From Sphingomonadales bacterium (GTDB taxonomy: Bacteria; Pseudomonadota; Alphaproteobacteria; Sphingomonadales; Sphingomonadaceae), in assembly GCA_016720115.1 (NCBI GenBank), contig JADJXT010000001.1, positions 1,550,001 through 1,614,000 of the forward strand: 64,000 nucleotides of DNA, given 5' to 3'. Positions 1-8,560 of the stretch are shown here, one piece after another; within the stretch, counting starts at the first letter, position 1, and each line of letters starts with the position of its first letter. Both the position numbers and the translations under genes were made by a program. Under the pieces are notes generated by a model. That model saw nothing but the letters and a program-made list of their open reading frames with translations. It did not search any database and was not told the DNA's origin.

Positions 1-1
1 G

Positions 2-130
2 AACAAGAAAGAAATCAGCGAGGACGACCGCAAGCGGCTGGAAACCGAAGTGCAGAAGATGACCGACGATACGATCAAGTCGATCGACGAGGCTGCGGCG
101 GCCAAGGAAAAGGAAATCATGGGCCAGTGA
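2..130 (+). CDS. frr: Ribosome recycling factor, C-terminal fragment
   Basis: Only the last 42 codons are in the window; the gene starts upstream of base 1. The peptide contains ISEDDRKRLETEVQKMTD and ends AAKEKEIMGQ, matching the end of ribosome recycling factor, where the last helix of the three-helix domain I carries a VQKxTD...KEKEI pattern. RRF works with EF-G to split post-termination ribosomes. Its position just ahead of uppS-cdsA-dxr is the usual alphaproteobacterial order (pyrH-frr-uppS). A palindromic repeat separates it from uppS, so uppS may be transcribed partly on its own. Confidence 0.9.
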   Translation, partial: NKKEISEDDRKRLETEVQKMTDDTIKSIDEAAAAKEKEIMGQ

Positions 131-158
131 GTGCTCATACGCTCTCTTTCCATAATTT

Positions 159-244
159 CGTCATTCCCGCGAAGGCGGGAATCCATCACCTGCCGTTGAA
201 ATTTCATCCGTCGGTGATGGACCCCCGCCTTCGCGGGGGTGACG
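159..244. repeat. Paired palindromic repeat (REP-like), frr-uppS gap
   Basis: Two 32-nt arms (159-190 and 213-244) are inverted relative to each other, and each also folds alone. The left arm holds ATTCCCGC...GCGGGAAT and the right arm ACCCCCGC...GCGGGGGT. Where the arms differ (TT/AA against CC/GG), each difference is compensated inside its own arm. The right arm reaches to within 20 nt of the uppS ATG. Same family as the repeats at 23716, 52693, 56766 and 57917. Confidence 0.85.
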
Positions 245-263
245 AAGTTTGGGGTTTGGGTTG

Positions 264-980
264 ATGTTAGGTTTTGCAAAAAAGGCCGAAGCAGGCCGCG
301 GCACCTCCCATGGCGCGCGCCATGTGGCCATCATCATGGATGGCAATGGGCGCTGGGCGAAGAAAAAGCACCTGCCGCGCGCGCTCGGCCACAAAAAGGG
401 CGTCGAGGTTGTGCGCGAGATTGTGCGCCATGCCGCGACGACCGGGCTGGAGGCCTTGTCGCTCTATGCCTTTTCAAGCGAGAACTGGAAGCGGCCCGAG
501 GACGAAGTCAACGACCTGATGGGGCTGCTGCGCGCGTTCATCAAATCGGATATCGAAGAATTTGCCGCCAATGATGTCCGGCTGAAAATCATCGGCAATT
601 ACAAGGTGCTGGCGCCCGACATTGTCGAGATGATCGACGATGCTCTGGCGCGCACCGCACACAACCGGCGCACCACGCTGGCCGTGGCCTTGAACTATGG
701 ATCGCACGACGAGTTGGTCCGCGCGGCGCAGGCGGCTGCGGGGGAAGGGGCGATAACGGCTGAGGCCATTGAACGCCACCTCGATACCGCCGACATGCCC
801 CCGCTTGACCTCCTCATCCGCACCTCGGGCGAACAGCGGCTGTCGAACTTCATGCTCTGGCAGGCAGCCTATGCCGAACTGTGGTTCACCGAAACGCTCT
901 GGCCCGATTTCACCCCGGCGGAGTTCGATGCAGCCCTCGCCGAATTCGGCACGCGCGAAAGGCGCTATGGCGGGCGATGA
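264..980 (+). CDS. uppS: Isoprenyl (undecaprenyl) diphosphate synthase
   Basis: Cis-prenyltransferase that adds isopentenyl units to farnesyl diphosphate to make the C55 carrier for peptidoglycan and other envelope glycans. The family motif MDGNGRWA starts near residue 25, with the Mg-binding Asp at 26, followed by LGHKKG. The C-terminal signature LLIRTSGEQRLSNFMLWQ is present. At 238 aa it has normal length. I chose ATG 264; an in-frame TTG at 249 would add five residues from inside the repeat. The stop overlaps the cdsA start by 4 nt (ATGA), so the two are probably translationally coupled. Confidence 0.95.
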   Translation: MLGFAKKAEAGRGTSHGARHVAIIMDGNGRWAKKKHLPRALGHKKGVEVVREIVRHAATTGLEALSLYAFSSENWKRPEDEVNDLMGLLRAFIKSDIEEFAANDVRLKIIGNYKVLAPDIVEMIDDALARTAHNRRTTLAVALNYGSHDELVRAAQAAAGEGAITAEAIERHLDTADMPPLDLLIRTSGEQRLSNFMLWQAAYAELWFTETLWPDFTPAEFDAALAEFGTRERRYGGR

Positions 981-1681
981 GCGAGGAACCCGCGTTGCCG
1001 CCCAAACCGCGTTCTGACCTCGGTATCCGGACGCTTTCGGGCGTAATCATGATATTGGTTGCGGCTGGAGCAATCTGGATCGGGGGCTGGCCGTTTTACA
1101 TTTTCGTGTTCCTGGCCGCAGTTGGGATGTTGCGCGAATGGATCAAGCTGGTTGCAAAATTTGCGCCTTCGCTCGGTCCACGGATTTTATGGGTTTTGGG
1201 CGGCATCTTCTATATCGGGCTGGCATCGGCGGTGTTGCTTGCGTTGCGCGATGGGGAGGGCTTGTTGCTCGCCCTCACAGTCGTTGGGGTGGTCATTGCC
1301 ACAGATACCGGGGCCTATTTTGCGGGACGAACCTTTGGCGGACCAAAGATTGCGCCGCGCATCAGCCCTTCGAAAACCTGGTCCGGTCTGTTGGGTGGTA
1401 TGCTTGCATCGGCGATTCTCGTCGGGGTGGTCAGCTCGCAATTCGAAGGCTCGCAAATTTTTGCGGCGGCAGTTGGTGCGACCGCCGCCGTCATTGCACA
1501 AGCGGGCGATTTTTTTGAAAGCTGGATGAAGCGGCGTGCCGGAGTTAAGGACTCCGGGGCGCTGATCCCGGGGCATGGTGGTCTGCTGGATCGCGCTGAT
1601 GGGTTGCTGGCGGTTCTGTTTACGCTAGGGTTGGTAACCTTTGCTTCGCCGCTATTCATCGGCATGGTATTGGCGCGCTGA
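977..1681 (+). CDS. cdsA: Phosphatidate cytidylyltransferase
   Basis: Integral membrane enzyme that converts phosphatidic acid and CTP to CDP-diacylglycerol, the branch point of phospholipid synthesis. Several hydrophobic helices are evident, and the C-terminal CDS signature is complete: SWMKRRAGVKDSGALIPGHG followed by GLLDRADG. At 234 aa it is somewhat short for the family. ATG 977 overlaps the uppS stop by 4 nt; a longer in-frame start would lie deep inside uppS and is unnecessary. The stop overlaps the dxr ATG by one base. Confidence 0.95.
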   Translation: MSEEPALPPKPRSDLGIRTLSGVIMILVAAGAIWIGGWPFYIFVFLAAVGMLREWIKLVAKFAPSLGPRILWVLGGIFYIGLASAVLLALRDGEGLLLALTVVGVVIATDTGAYFAGRTFGGPKIAPRISPSKTWSGLLGGMLASAILVGVVSSQFEGSQIFAAAVGATAAVIAQAGDFFESWMKRRAGVKDSGALIPGHGGLLDRADGLLAVLFTLGLVTFASPLFIGMVLAR

Positions 1682-2847
1682 TGCAACGCACCCTTTCGAT
1701 CTTCGGTGCAACCGGTTCAGTCGGCCTATCCACACTCGATCTCGTTCGCCAGCATCGCGACAAATATCGCGTCGTTGCGCTGACTGCCAACGGTAACGCC
1801 GCCGATCTGGCCAGGCTGGCTCGGGAATTCGAACCGGAAGTTGCTGTGGTCGCCGATGAAAGCGCCCATCCGGCGCTGAAAGCGGCGCTTGCGGGAACCC
1901 CCACCAAAGCCGCCGCTGGCCCAGTTGCCCTTATCGAAGCTGCGCAAATGGGTGCTGACTGGACTATGGCGGCGATTGTGGGCTGTGCGGGGCTGCCGCC
2001 CACCATGGCGGCGATCGAAGCGGGCAAGACGGTGGCGCTCGCCAACAAGGAGGCGCTGGTTTCGGCTGGTGACCTGATGATGGCCGCAGTCGAGCGGTCG
2101 GGTGCAACATTGCTGCCTGTCGACAGCGAACATAACGCCATCTTCCAATGCCTCGCCGGTGGCCGTATCGATCAGGTGCGCAAGATCACGCTGACCGCGA
2201 GTGGCGGCCCTTTCCGCACCCACACGCTCGACCAGATGTGTGCTGTCACGCCTGCGCAGGCCGTTGCGCATCCCAATTGGGATATGGGCGCAAAGATCAG
2301 CGTCGACAGCGCGACGATGATGAACAAGGGCCTCGAACTGATCGAGGCGCATCATCTGTTCCCCGTCGGCCTCGACAGGCTCGATATTGTCGTCCACCCG
2401 CAGTCGGTGATCCATTCGCTGGTCGAATATGTCGACCGTTCGACGCTGGCGCAACTCGGTTCGCCCGACATGCGCATTCCGATTGCCAGCACGCTGGCAT
2501 GGCCCGAAAGGCTGGCGACCAGCAGCGAGCCGCTCGACCTGGCGCGTATTGCGAAACTGGAATTCGAAGCGCCCGACATCGATCGTTTCCCCGCATTGCG
2601 GCTGGCACGAGTGGCGGCAGAGCAGGGCGGTGCAGTGCCGGCAATCCTGAACGCGGCCAATGAAGTTGCTGTCGCCGCTTTTCTGGCAGGGCAGATCGGC
2701 TTTCTCGACATTGCGAATGTGGTTTCGTCGACGCTTGACGGTTATGCCCCGAATGCGCCGCACTCGCTCGATCACTTGTTCAGCATAGATGCAGCCGCCC
2801 GCAATTATGCCAAGGGTCTGATGGAAAAATTGCCACATGCAGCTTGA
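1681..2847 (+). CDS. dxr: 1-deoxy-D-xylulose 5-phosphate reductoisomerase
   Basis: Second enzyme of the MEP isoprenoid pathway; it makes methylerythritol 4-phosphate from DXP with NADPH and supplies the precursors that uppS uses. Visible elements are the dinucleotide loop GATGSVG (residues 9-15), metal ligands in VDSEHNAIFQ (Asp148, Glu150), and SVDSATMMNKGLE. The 388-aa length is standard. TGATG coupling to cdsA upstream and an 11-nt overlap with rseP downstream place it inside one operon. Confidence 0.97.
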   Translation: MQRTLSIFGATGSVGLSTLDLVRQHRDKYRVVALTANGNAADLARLAREFEPEVAVVADESAHPALKAALAGTPTKAAAGPVALIEAAQMGADWTMAAIVGCAGLPPTMAAIEAGKTVALANKEALVSAGDLMMAAVERSGATLLPVDSEHNAIFQCLAGGRIDQVRKITLTASGGPFRTHTLDQMCAVTPAQAVAHPNWDMGAKISVDSATMMNKGLELIEAHHLFPVGLDRLDIVVHPQSVIHSLVEYVDRSTLAQLGSPDMRIPIASTLAWPERLATSSEPLDLARIAKLEFEAPDIDRFPALRLARVAAEQGGAVPAILNAANEVAVAAFLAGQIGFLDIANVVSSTLDGYAPNAPHSLDHLFSIDAAARNYAKGLMEKLPHAA

Positions 2848-3955
2848 ATCTCCGCACATCCTCGTCACGATTTTTGCGTTCCTGCTGCTGCTTGGAACGC
2901 TCGTGATCGTTCACGAACTGGGCCATTACTGGGTTGGGCGCTGGTTTGGCGTGAAGGCCGACAAGTTTTCGATCGGCTTTGGCCCCCAAATCTTTGGCAG
3001 GGTAGACAAGCGCGGCACATTATGGCGCGTCGGGGCATTGCCGCTTGGCGGTTATGTGCAGTTTGCAGGCGATATGAATCCTGCCAGCCAGCCTGACGAG
3101 AATTGGGAGCAGCTTCCCAAATCCGAGCGTGATCACACCTTCCAGTCGAAAGCCCTTTGGCAGAGGGCATTGATTGTATTCGCGGGACCCGCAGTCAATT
3201 TTGTGCTGGCGATCCTCATCCTCAGCGGTTTTTTGCTCTATTACGGGCAGGCGGTGAACCCGCCGGTCGTGCAAAGCGTGGCAGAAGGCACGGCTGCCGA
3301 GCAAATGGGGTTGCAGCCGGGCGACCGCATTCTCGCGGTCAACGACACTACGGTCGACAGCTTTGGTAAACTGGCGACCGAAATCGCCGTGCACCCCAAT
3401 GAGCGTATAGCCATCCGCTATGAACGCAGCGGTGCCGTCCGCACCGAAATTGCAAAAATAGGCGTCCTTGAAGAGGTCGACCGTTTCGGTAACAAATATC
3501 GCCGCGGTATATTGGGCCTTCCCATACCGCGCGCAGAAATCCGCGAAGTTGGGGTATTGGAGGCGCCGTGGCTGGCGACCAAGGAAACCGCAAACATCGT
3601 GCGGCTGACCGTCAAGACCACAGGGCAGATTATCTCCGGACGTCGGCCGATTTCCGAACTGGGTGGGCCGTTGAAAATCGCAAAGGTTTCCGGCGAACAG
3701 TTCGTTCTGGGCATGGCGGCCTTTCTTTGGCTTACCGCGATGATCTCGATTAACTTGGGGTTCATCAACCTCTTGCCAATTCCGATGCTCGATGGCGGAC
3801 ACCTGCTTCTTTACGGAATTGAGGCCGTACGCCGTCGACCGGCCACGCCGGTTGTCCAGGAATGGGCATTCCGGGCCGGTTTCGCCTTGCTGGTCAGCTT
3901 TATGCTGATGGTGACGTTCAACGATCTCGCCTCATTCGGGCTGTTCGGCAAATGA
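2837..3955 (+). CDS. rseP: Site-2 intramembrane zinc protease RseP
   Basis: Intramembrane metalloprotease that performs the second cut of anti-sigma factors in envelope stress signalling and clears signal-peptide remnants. The zinc motif HELGH is at residues 26-30 in the first transmembrane helix. A PDZ domain lies in the middle (QPGDRILAVNDTTVDSF), and the third zinc ligand is in PIPMLDGGH near the C-terminus. The 372-aa length fits a single-PDZ alphaproteobacterial RseP. It overlaps dxr by 11 nt and precedes bamA, the usual order. Confidence 0.95.
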   Translation: MQLESPHILVTIFAFLLLLGTLVIVHELGHYWVGRWFGVKADKFSIGFGPQIFGRVDKRGTLWRVGALPLGGYVQFAGDMNPASQPDENWEQLPKSERDHTFQSKALWQRALIVFAGPAVNFVLAILILSGFLLYYGQAVNPPVVQSVAEGTAAEQMGLQPGDRILAVNDTTVDSFGKLATEIAVHPNERIAIRYERSGAVRTEIAKIGVLEEVDRFGNKYRRGILGLPIPRAEIREVGVLEAPWLATKETANIVRLTVKTTGQIISGRRPISELGGPLKIAKVSGEQFVLGMAAFLWLTAMISINLGFINLLPIPMLDGGHLLLYGIEAVRRRPATPVVQEWAFRAGFALLVSFMLMVTFNDLASFGLFGK

Positions 3956-4055
3956 GGCGTGGATAGAATCTACTGTTTGCTTGATTGAAAACGGCGCTTG
4001 GGGCAAGGGCGCAACAATATTTCCGATAGCGGGGCCAGAGGAAGGTCTAAAATTT

Positions 4056-6710
4056 ATGAGCAAAACTTCGGTTTCCGGCAAATGGATCGGCGCATCGATG
4101 CTGGCAGTAGTGGCATCGCTCTCCGCGATACCGGCATCGGCGCAAACCGCCGACGCACCTGCCGCTGCTCCGCAGGAAAGCACGATCCGCTCGATCAGCG
4201 TTGTCGGCACACAGCGCCTCGAAGCCGATACCGTTCGTTCGTACATCCGCCTGCGCACCGGCCAGGTCTGGACCCAGGCCGGGGGCGACCAGGCACTAAA
4301 AGACCTCTATGCAACCGAATTGTTCGCCGATGTCAGCATCCGTAACAGTGGCGGCGACGTGACGATCGAGGTGCGCGAAAACCCGGTGATCAACCGCATC
4401 ATCCTTGAAGGCAACAAGCGCATCAAGAATGACAAGATCGAACCTGAAATCAAACTGGCGCCGCGCCAGATCTATTCGCGTTCAAAGGTGCGCGCAGATG
4501 TTGCGCGCATCGTCGAGCTTTACAAGCGTCAGGGCCGCTTCGCCGCGCAGGTTGAGCCCAAGCTGGTCCAGCTCGACCAGAACCGCGTCGATATCGTGTT
4601 CGAAATCACCGAAGGGCCAAAGTCGAAGGTTCGCCAGATCAACATCATCGGCAATGACAAGTTTTCCGATGGCCAGCTGCGCGGCGAAATGGTCACCAAA
4701 CAGGCGCGGCTGACGAGCATTTTCAGCTCGGGCACCAGCTACGATCCCGACCGTCTGGCTTTCGACCAGCAGAAACTGCGGCAATTCTACCTGACCGAAG
4801 GCTATGCCGACTTCCGTGTCGTTTCCGCAGTGGCCGAACTGACGCCTGACAAGAAAGACTTCATCATCACCTACGTCGTCGAAGAAGGCGAGCGTTACAA
4901 ATTTGGCGAGGTCAAGGTTGACAGCAAGATCCGCGATTTCAAATCCGAAGCGCTGACCACGAGCCTGCGCATGAAGGCTGGCGACTGGTATAACGCCAAA
5001 CAGGTCGAAGATACCGTGGAGGGCCTGCAGGAAAGCGCCGGTCTGTTCGGCTATGCCTTTGCCGAGGTGAACCCGCAGTTTATCCGTGACAAGGATACGC
5101 TGACGATGGGCATCACCTTTGACATTGCAGAGGCCGAGCGCGTCTTTGTCGAACGGATCGACATCAACGGCAACACGATCACGCAGGACAAGGTGATCCG
5201 CCGCGAGTTTCGCCTGAACGAAGGCGATGCCTTCAACAGCATTCAGGTGAAACGCACGACCGACCGTCTCAAGTCGCTGGGTTATTTCCAGGAAGACCTT
5301 GAGGTGGAGCAGGAACAGGGCAGTGCGCCCGACCGGATCGTGTTGACCACCAATGTCGAAGAAAAGGCCACAGGCGAGCTGTCCTTGTCCGCCGGTTTCT
5401 CCTCGATCGAAAACTTCATCTTCCAGGGCTCGATCACGCAGCGCAACTTCCGCGGCAAGGGCCAGGAACTGCGCACCAATATTTCCTATTCGAGCTATTC
5501 GAAGTCGGCAGAAATCGGCTTTACCGAACCCTATCTGTTCGACCGTTCGATTGCGCTGTCGGGCGACATATTCCGCCGCGATCTTTCGAGCTTCAATTTC
5601 TTCAACAACGATCGCAACACCACCTACGAACAGGCGACCACCGGGTTCCAGATCCGCACCGGCGTGCCCGTTACCGAGTTCCTCTATTTCCAGGCGCGCT
5701 ATGGCATCAGCTATGATGATATCTCGCTCGACCGCAGCCTGTTCTTCACCGATCCCGACGGCACCGGCCCGCTGCCCGCGTCGTGCGACCCCGTCCTTGC
5801 AGGGCGCTTCCTGTGCGATGCCATCGGCAAGCGGCTGACGTCCACACTCGGCTACACGCTGCTTTACGATACCCGCGATAACCGTCTGCGACCGACCCGT
5901 GGCCACAGCGTCAGCGTTAGCCAGGATTTTGCTGGGCTGGGCGGAGACGTGCGCTACATCCGCACCCGTTTGAATGCGGACAAGCATTTCCGGGTTACCG
6001 ACAGCGGTTTCATATTCTCGCTTTCGGCTGAAGGCGGCTACATCCACCCGCTGGAAAATCGCGGATCGGCCGCGCTTGGCATCGATGATGTTCGCCTCAC
6101 CGATCGTTTTTACCTTGGCGAGCCGCAAATTCGAGGTTTTGACATTCGCGGCGTCGGTCCGCGCGTTCAGCGCATTTTCTTTGATGGCGCAATCGAGAAC
6201 GGCGTTGCCGTCAACGTGCCGAGGCTTGACCGCAAGCAGATTCAGGACGACGCCATTGGCGGCCGGGCCTATTATCTGGGGCGGGCCGAATTGCAGATTC
6301 CGCTGGGTAGCGGCGCCAAGGAACTGGGCCTGCGTCCGTCGGTGTTCGTGGATGCCGGTGCGGTCTTCAACGTGACAACGCCGATATTGCAGACGGTGCA
6401 GCAAAAGTCTGTGGCCACCACCACCGATCCCAGCTTGCCGCTCTATTACACGATCAACACTTCGGGCACGACGCCGGTGCTAGAAACAACCACCGTTGCA
6501 ACCAATGCGGACGGTTCAGCGCGCGTTCCAGTGCTTCAGTTTGAAGAACGCTTTTATGGCGACAGCTGGAAACCGCGTGTTTCGGTCGGTGTTGGCGTGA
6601 ACTGGAATTCGCCTTTCGGACCGTTCAGGATCGATATAGCCCGCGCTCTGCTAAAAGAGCCGGGAGACGATACGAAGCTCTTTACCTTCAATGTAGGAAC
6701 CCAATTCTGA
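4056..6710 (+). CDS. bamA: Outer membrane protein assembly factor BamA
   Basis: Essential Omp85 protein that folds and inserts beta-barrel proteins into the outer membrane. I chose ATG 4056, preceded by GAGGAAGG; it gives a clean signal peptide ending near ASAQ (residue 30). Periplasmic POTRA repeats follow (recurrent GNxxI and Y...G patterns), then a C-terminal barrel with a lid-loop type motif (RGFDIRGVGPR) and terminal FNVGTQF, ending in Phe as barrels do. At 884 aa it has normal alphaproteobacterial size. Its stop overlaps the skp ATG by one base. Confidence 0.96.
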   Translation: MSKTSVSGKWIGASMLAVVASLSAIPASAQTADAPAAAPQESTIRSISVVGTQRLEADTVRSYIRLRTGQVWTQAGGDQALKDLYATELFADVSIRNSGGDVTIEVRENPVINRIILEGNKRIKNDKIEPEIKLAPRQIYSRSKVRADVARIVELYKRQGRFAAQVEPKLVQLDQNRVDIVFEITEGPKSKVRQINIIGNDKFSDGQLRGEMVTKQARLTSIFSSGTSYDPDRLAFDQQKLRQFYLTEGYADFRVVSAVAELTPDKKDFIITYVVEEGERYKFGEVKVDSKIRDFKSEALTTSLRMKAGDWYNAKQVEDTVEGLQESAGLFGYAFAEVNPQFIRDKDTLTMGITFDIAEAERVFVERIDINGNTITQDKVIRREFRLNEGDAFNSIQVKRTTDRLKSLGYFQEDLEVEQEQGSAPDRIVLTTNVEEKATGELSLSAGFSSIENFIFQGSITQRNFRGKGQELRTNISYSSYSKSAEIGFTEPYLFDRSIALSGDIFRRDLSSFNFFNNDRNTTYEQATTGFQIRTGVPVTEFLYFQARYGISYDDISLDRSLFFTDPDGTGPLPASCDPVLAGRFLCDAIGKRLTSTLGYTLLYDTRDNRLRPTRGHSVSVSQDFAGLGGDVRYIRTRLNADKHFRVTDSGFIFSLSAEGGYIHPLENRGSAALGIDDVRLTDRFYLGEPQIRGFDIRGVGPRVQRIFFDGAIENGVAVNVPRLDRKQIQDDAIGGRAYYLGRAELQIPLGSGAKELGLRPSVFVDAGAVFNVTTPILQTVQQKSVATTTDPSLPLYYTINTSGTTPVLETTTVATNADGSARVPVLQFEERFYGDSWKPRVSVGVGVNWNSPFGPFRIDIARALLKEPGDDTKLFTFNVGTQF

Positions 6711-7450
6711 TGACCAAAACACTCAAGTCCATTGCGGCTGCGCTTCTCGCCGGGGCGGCATTTGCTGGATCGGCTGCATCTGCGCAGGTTGCAGGCATTG
6801 CCACACTCGATACGACCGATGCGATTATGCAGAGCAAGGCTTTCAGCCAAGCTTATCAGCAGATCAGCACCACGTTTACCAGTAACACGCAGATGATCCA
6901 GACGAAGCGCAAGGAAATCAACGATATCAATGCGCAGCTGGATACCAACAAAGACAAGAATCTGACCCAGGAAGAGTTGGATGCAGCGATCAAGGCGAAA
7001 AATCCGCTTCTGAGCCAGTTGGAGGCGAAAGAGCGCGAAGTCGCCCAGTTGCAGCAACCAATCGTGACGGCGCAGGCCTTCGCCGTTGAAAGCATCGCAG
7101 ACCGTTATGCCGCTGCGCAGCAGCAGGTTGTAACGCAGAAGAAAATCAGCATGATCCTGTCGCCCGACGCCTTCATCTGGGCGCCCGATGCGGTTGACAT
7201 CACCAAGGCGGTGACGGCGGCACTTGATACTGCGGTGCCAACGGTGGGCATCACGCCCCCGGCCAACTGGCAGCCCAAGCAATCGACGGGTGCGCTTTAC
7301 GAACAGGTTCAGCAGCGTCTTTTGACGGCGGCCCGCGTGCAGGCGATCCGTAACGCACAGGCTCAGCAGGCTGCGCAGCAAGGCACCGCACCGGCAACGA
7401 CCACGCCCGCCGCACCCGCGCAGCCCCAGCCGCAGCCCGACAGCCGCTGA
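6710..7450 (+). CDS. skp: Skp/OmpH-family periplasmic chaperone with an EF-hand-like loop
   Basis: Predicted periplasmic holdase for unfolded outer membrane proteins on their way to BamA. It has a signal peptide ending ASAQ at about residue 26, a long helical region (residues 45-135, probable coiled coil) and an Ala/Gln/Pro-rich C-terminal tail. At 246 aa it is longer than enterobacterial Skp. Residues 78-89 read DTNKDKNLTQEE, with D, N, D, N and E at EF-hand loop positions 1, 3, 5, 7 and 12, which is unusual for Skp. Placement between bamA and fabZ supports the family call. Confidence 0.85.
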   Translation: MTKTLKSIAAALLAGAAFAGSAASAQVAGIATLDTTDAIMQSKAFSQAYQQISTTFTSNTQMIQTKRKEINDINAQLDTNKDKNLTQEELDAAIKAKNPLLSQLEAKEREVAQLQQPIVTAQAFAVESIADRYAAAQQQVVTQKKISMILSPDAFIWAPDAVDITKAVTAALDTAVPTVGITPPANWQPKQSTGALYEQVQQRLLTAARVQAIRNAQAQQAAQQGTAPATTTPAAPAQPQPQPDSR

Positions 7451-7455
7451 TTTCA

Positions 7456-7911
7456 ATGAGCGACTTCGCCAATTATGATGTCCGGCGCGTGATGGCGGTG
7501 CTGCCGCACCGCTATCCGATGCTGCTGGTCGACAGGGTGCAGGAACTGGTCGTGGATGAACGCATCGTCGCGGTGAAGGCCGTGACGATGAACGAAGGTT
7601 TCTTCCAGGGCCATTTCCCCGGTCGTCCGATCATGCCGGGCGTGATGATCGTCGAGGCGCTGGCGCAGGCCGCCGGGGTTCTTGCCATGGAAAGCTTTGG
7701 CCTGGCAGGGTCTGGCAAGCTGGTCTATTTCATGGCGATCGACAATGCCAAATTCCGTGCGCCGGTCGAACCCGGCTGCCTGCTGCACCTCAACGTCGAA
7801 TTCACGCAAAAGCGTCCGCGGGTCTGCAAATTCGCCGGCAAGGCGATGATCGGGGATCATGTGGCCGCTGAGGCTGAGTTCATGGCCATGATTGCCGATC
7901 CTCCAGCATAA
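7456..7911 (+). CDS. fabZ: 3-hydroxyacyl-ACP dehydratase FabZ
   Basis: Hot-dog-fold dehydratase of type II fatty acid synthesis. The active site is visible in GHFPGRPIMPGVMIVEALAQ, with catalytic His53 and Glu67, preceded by LPHRYPMLLVDR. The 151-aa length is typical. In many proteobacteria lpxD lies just before fabZ and lpxA just after; neither is here, and a palindromic repeat follows instead, so the operon probably ends at fabZ. Confidence 0.96.
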   Translation: MSDFANYDVRRVMAVLPHRYPMLLVDRVQELVVDERIVAVKAVTMNEGFFQGHFPGRPIMPGVMIVEALAQAAGVLAMESFGLAGSGKLVYFMAIDNAKFRAPVEPGCLLHLNVEFTQKRPRVCKFAGKAMIGDHVAAEAEFMAMIADPPA

Positions 7912-7913
7912 TT

Positions 7914-7983
7914 CTCCCCTCCCGCTTGCGGGAGGGGCTGGGGGTGGGGCTGACAAACGATCCCTCCCGCAAACGGGCGGGGA
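7914..7983. repeat. GC-rich palindromic repeat pair after fabZ
   Basis: Two neighbouring palindromes: CCCTCCCGC...GCGGGAGGG, with a GGGGGTGGGG tail, then a degenerate TCCCTCCCGC...CGGGCGGGGA. They belong to the second repeat style of the window (C4-5T stems), like those at 48019 and 56061. They could end the fabZ transcript, but no clear T-run follows. Confidence 0.6.
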
Positions 7984-8075
7984 TATTTCTTGCTATTCGC
8001 TACCTCCGCCGCTAAGGGCGGCGCTTTGTAAATCCTGGCACCGGTCGGAAACCGGGCCGCAAGGGAGAAAAAGAC

Positions 8076-8303
8076 ATGAAGAACGATATCCATCCCAACT
8101 ATCACATGATCAAGGTGCAGATGACCGATGGCACCGTGTTCGAAACCCGCTCCACCTGGGGCAAGGAAGGCGACACGCTGCAACTCGACATCGACCCGAC
8201 CTCGCACCCGGCATGGACCGGTGGCAACCAGCGCCTGTTGGACGCAGGCGGTCGTGTGGCGCAGTTCAACAAGCGTTTCGGCGGACTTACGCTGAAGAAA
8301 TAA
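8076..8303 (+). CDS. rpmE: 50S ribosomal protein L31
   Basis: 75-aa ribosomal protein; the start MKNDIHPNYHMIKVQMTDG and the block TRSTWGKEGDTLQLDID are typical of alphaproteobacterial L31. No CxxC pairs are present, so this is a zinc-independent (C-minus) form. A strong Shine-Dalgarno (AAGGGAGAAA) precedes ATG 8076. It is preceded by a GC-rich repeat region and followed by a hairpin and a tRNA gene, so it is probably a single-gene transcript. Confidence 0.96.
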   Translation: MKNDIHPNYHMIKVQMTDGTVFETRSTWGKEGDTLQLDIDPTSHPAWTGGNQRLLDAGGRVAQFNKRFGGLTLKK

Positions 8304-8329
8304 GCCTTTGGGCCGATGGATTTGAAAGG

Positions 8330-8349
8330 TGCCGGGTTGACGCCCGGCA
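8330..8349 (+). terminator. Hairpin after rpmE
   Basis: TGCCGGG and CCCGGCA form a perfect 7-bp stem with a 6-nt loop, 27 nt past the rpmE stop. The run after it (TCCTTTGC) is only weakly T-rich, so this is a possible rather than a certain terminator. Confidence 0.5.
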
Positions 8350-8392
8350 TCCTTTGCACATAAGGACGCGCCTGCCTTTCTACAGGCGCTGT

Positions 8393-8470
8393 GGCGACCG
8401 TAGCTCAGTTGGTTAGAGCGCTGGTTTGTGGTACCAGAGGTCGCGGGTTCGGATCCCGTCGGTCGCCCCA
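8393..8470 (+). tRNA. tRNA-His (anticodon GTG)
   Basis: A full cloverleaf: acceptor GGCGACCG pairs with CGGTCGCC, including the extra 5' G(-1) opposite C73 that is diagnostic of tRNA-His. The D arm is GCTCAGTTGGTTAGAGC, the anticodon stem CTGGT/ACCAG has GTG at 8428-8430, and the T arm is GCGGGTTCGGATCCCGT. The 3' CCA is encoded (8468-8470). No integrase or direct repeat suggests it serves as an attachment site. Confidence 0.97.
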
Positions 8471-8560
8471 CTTTTCCCCGACAGATTTAGGGCTGACAAA
8501 GAGGCTGCGTAATATTATTGCGCAATCTCGTAATTTCACGCGACTCGTAAGGAAGCTGTC

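Noticed and set aside
4482..6404. A 640-codon minus-strand frame opposite bamA
   Set aside because: Same cause: antisense of a strongly conserved gene, no domain, no ribosome-binding site.
8393..8470. tRNA-His as an integration site for a genomic island
   Set aside because: No integrase, no direct repeat of the tRNA 3' end and only core genes downstream.
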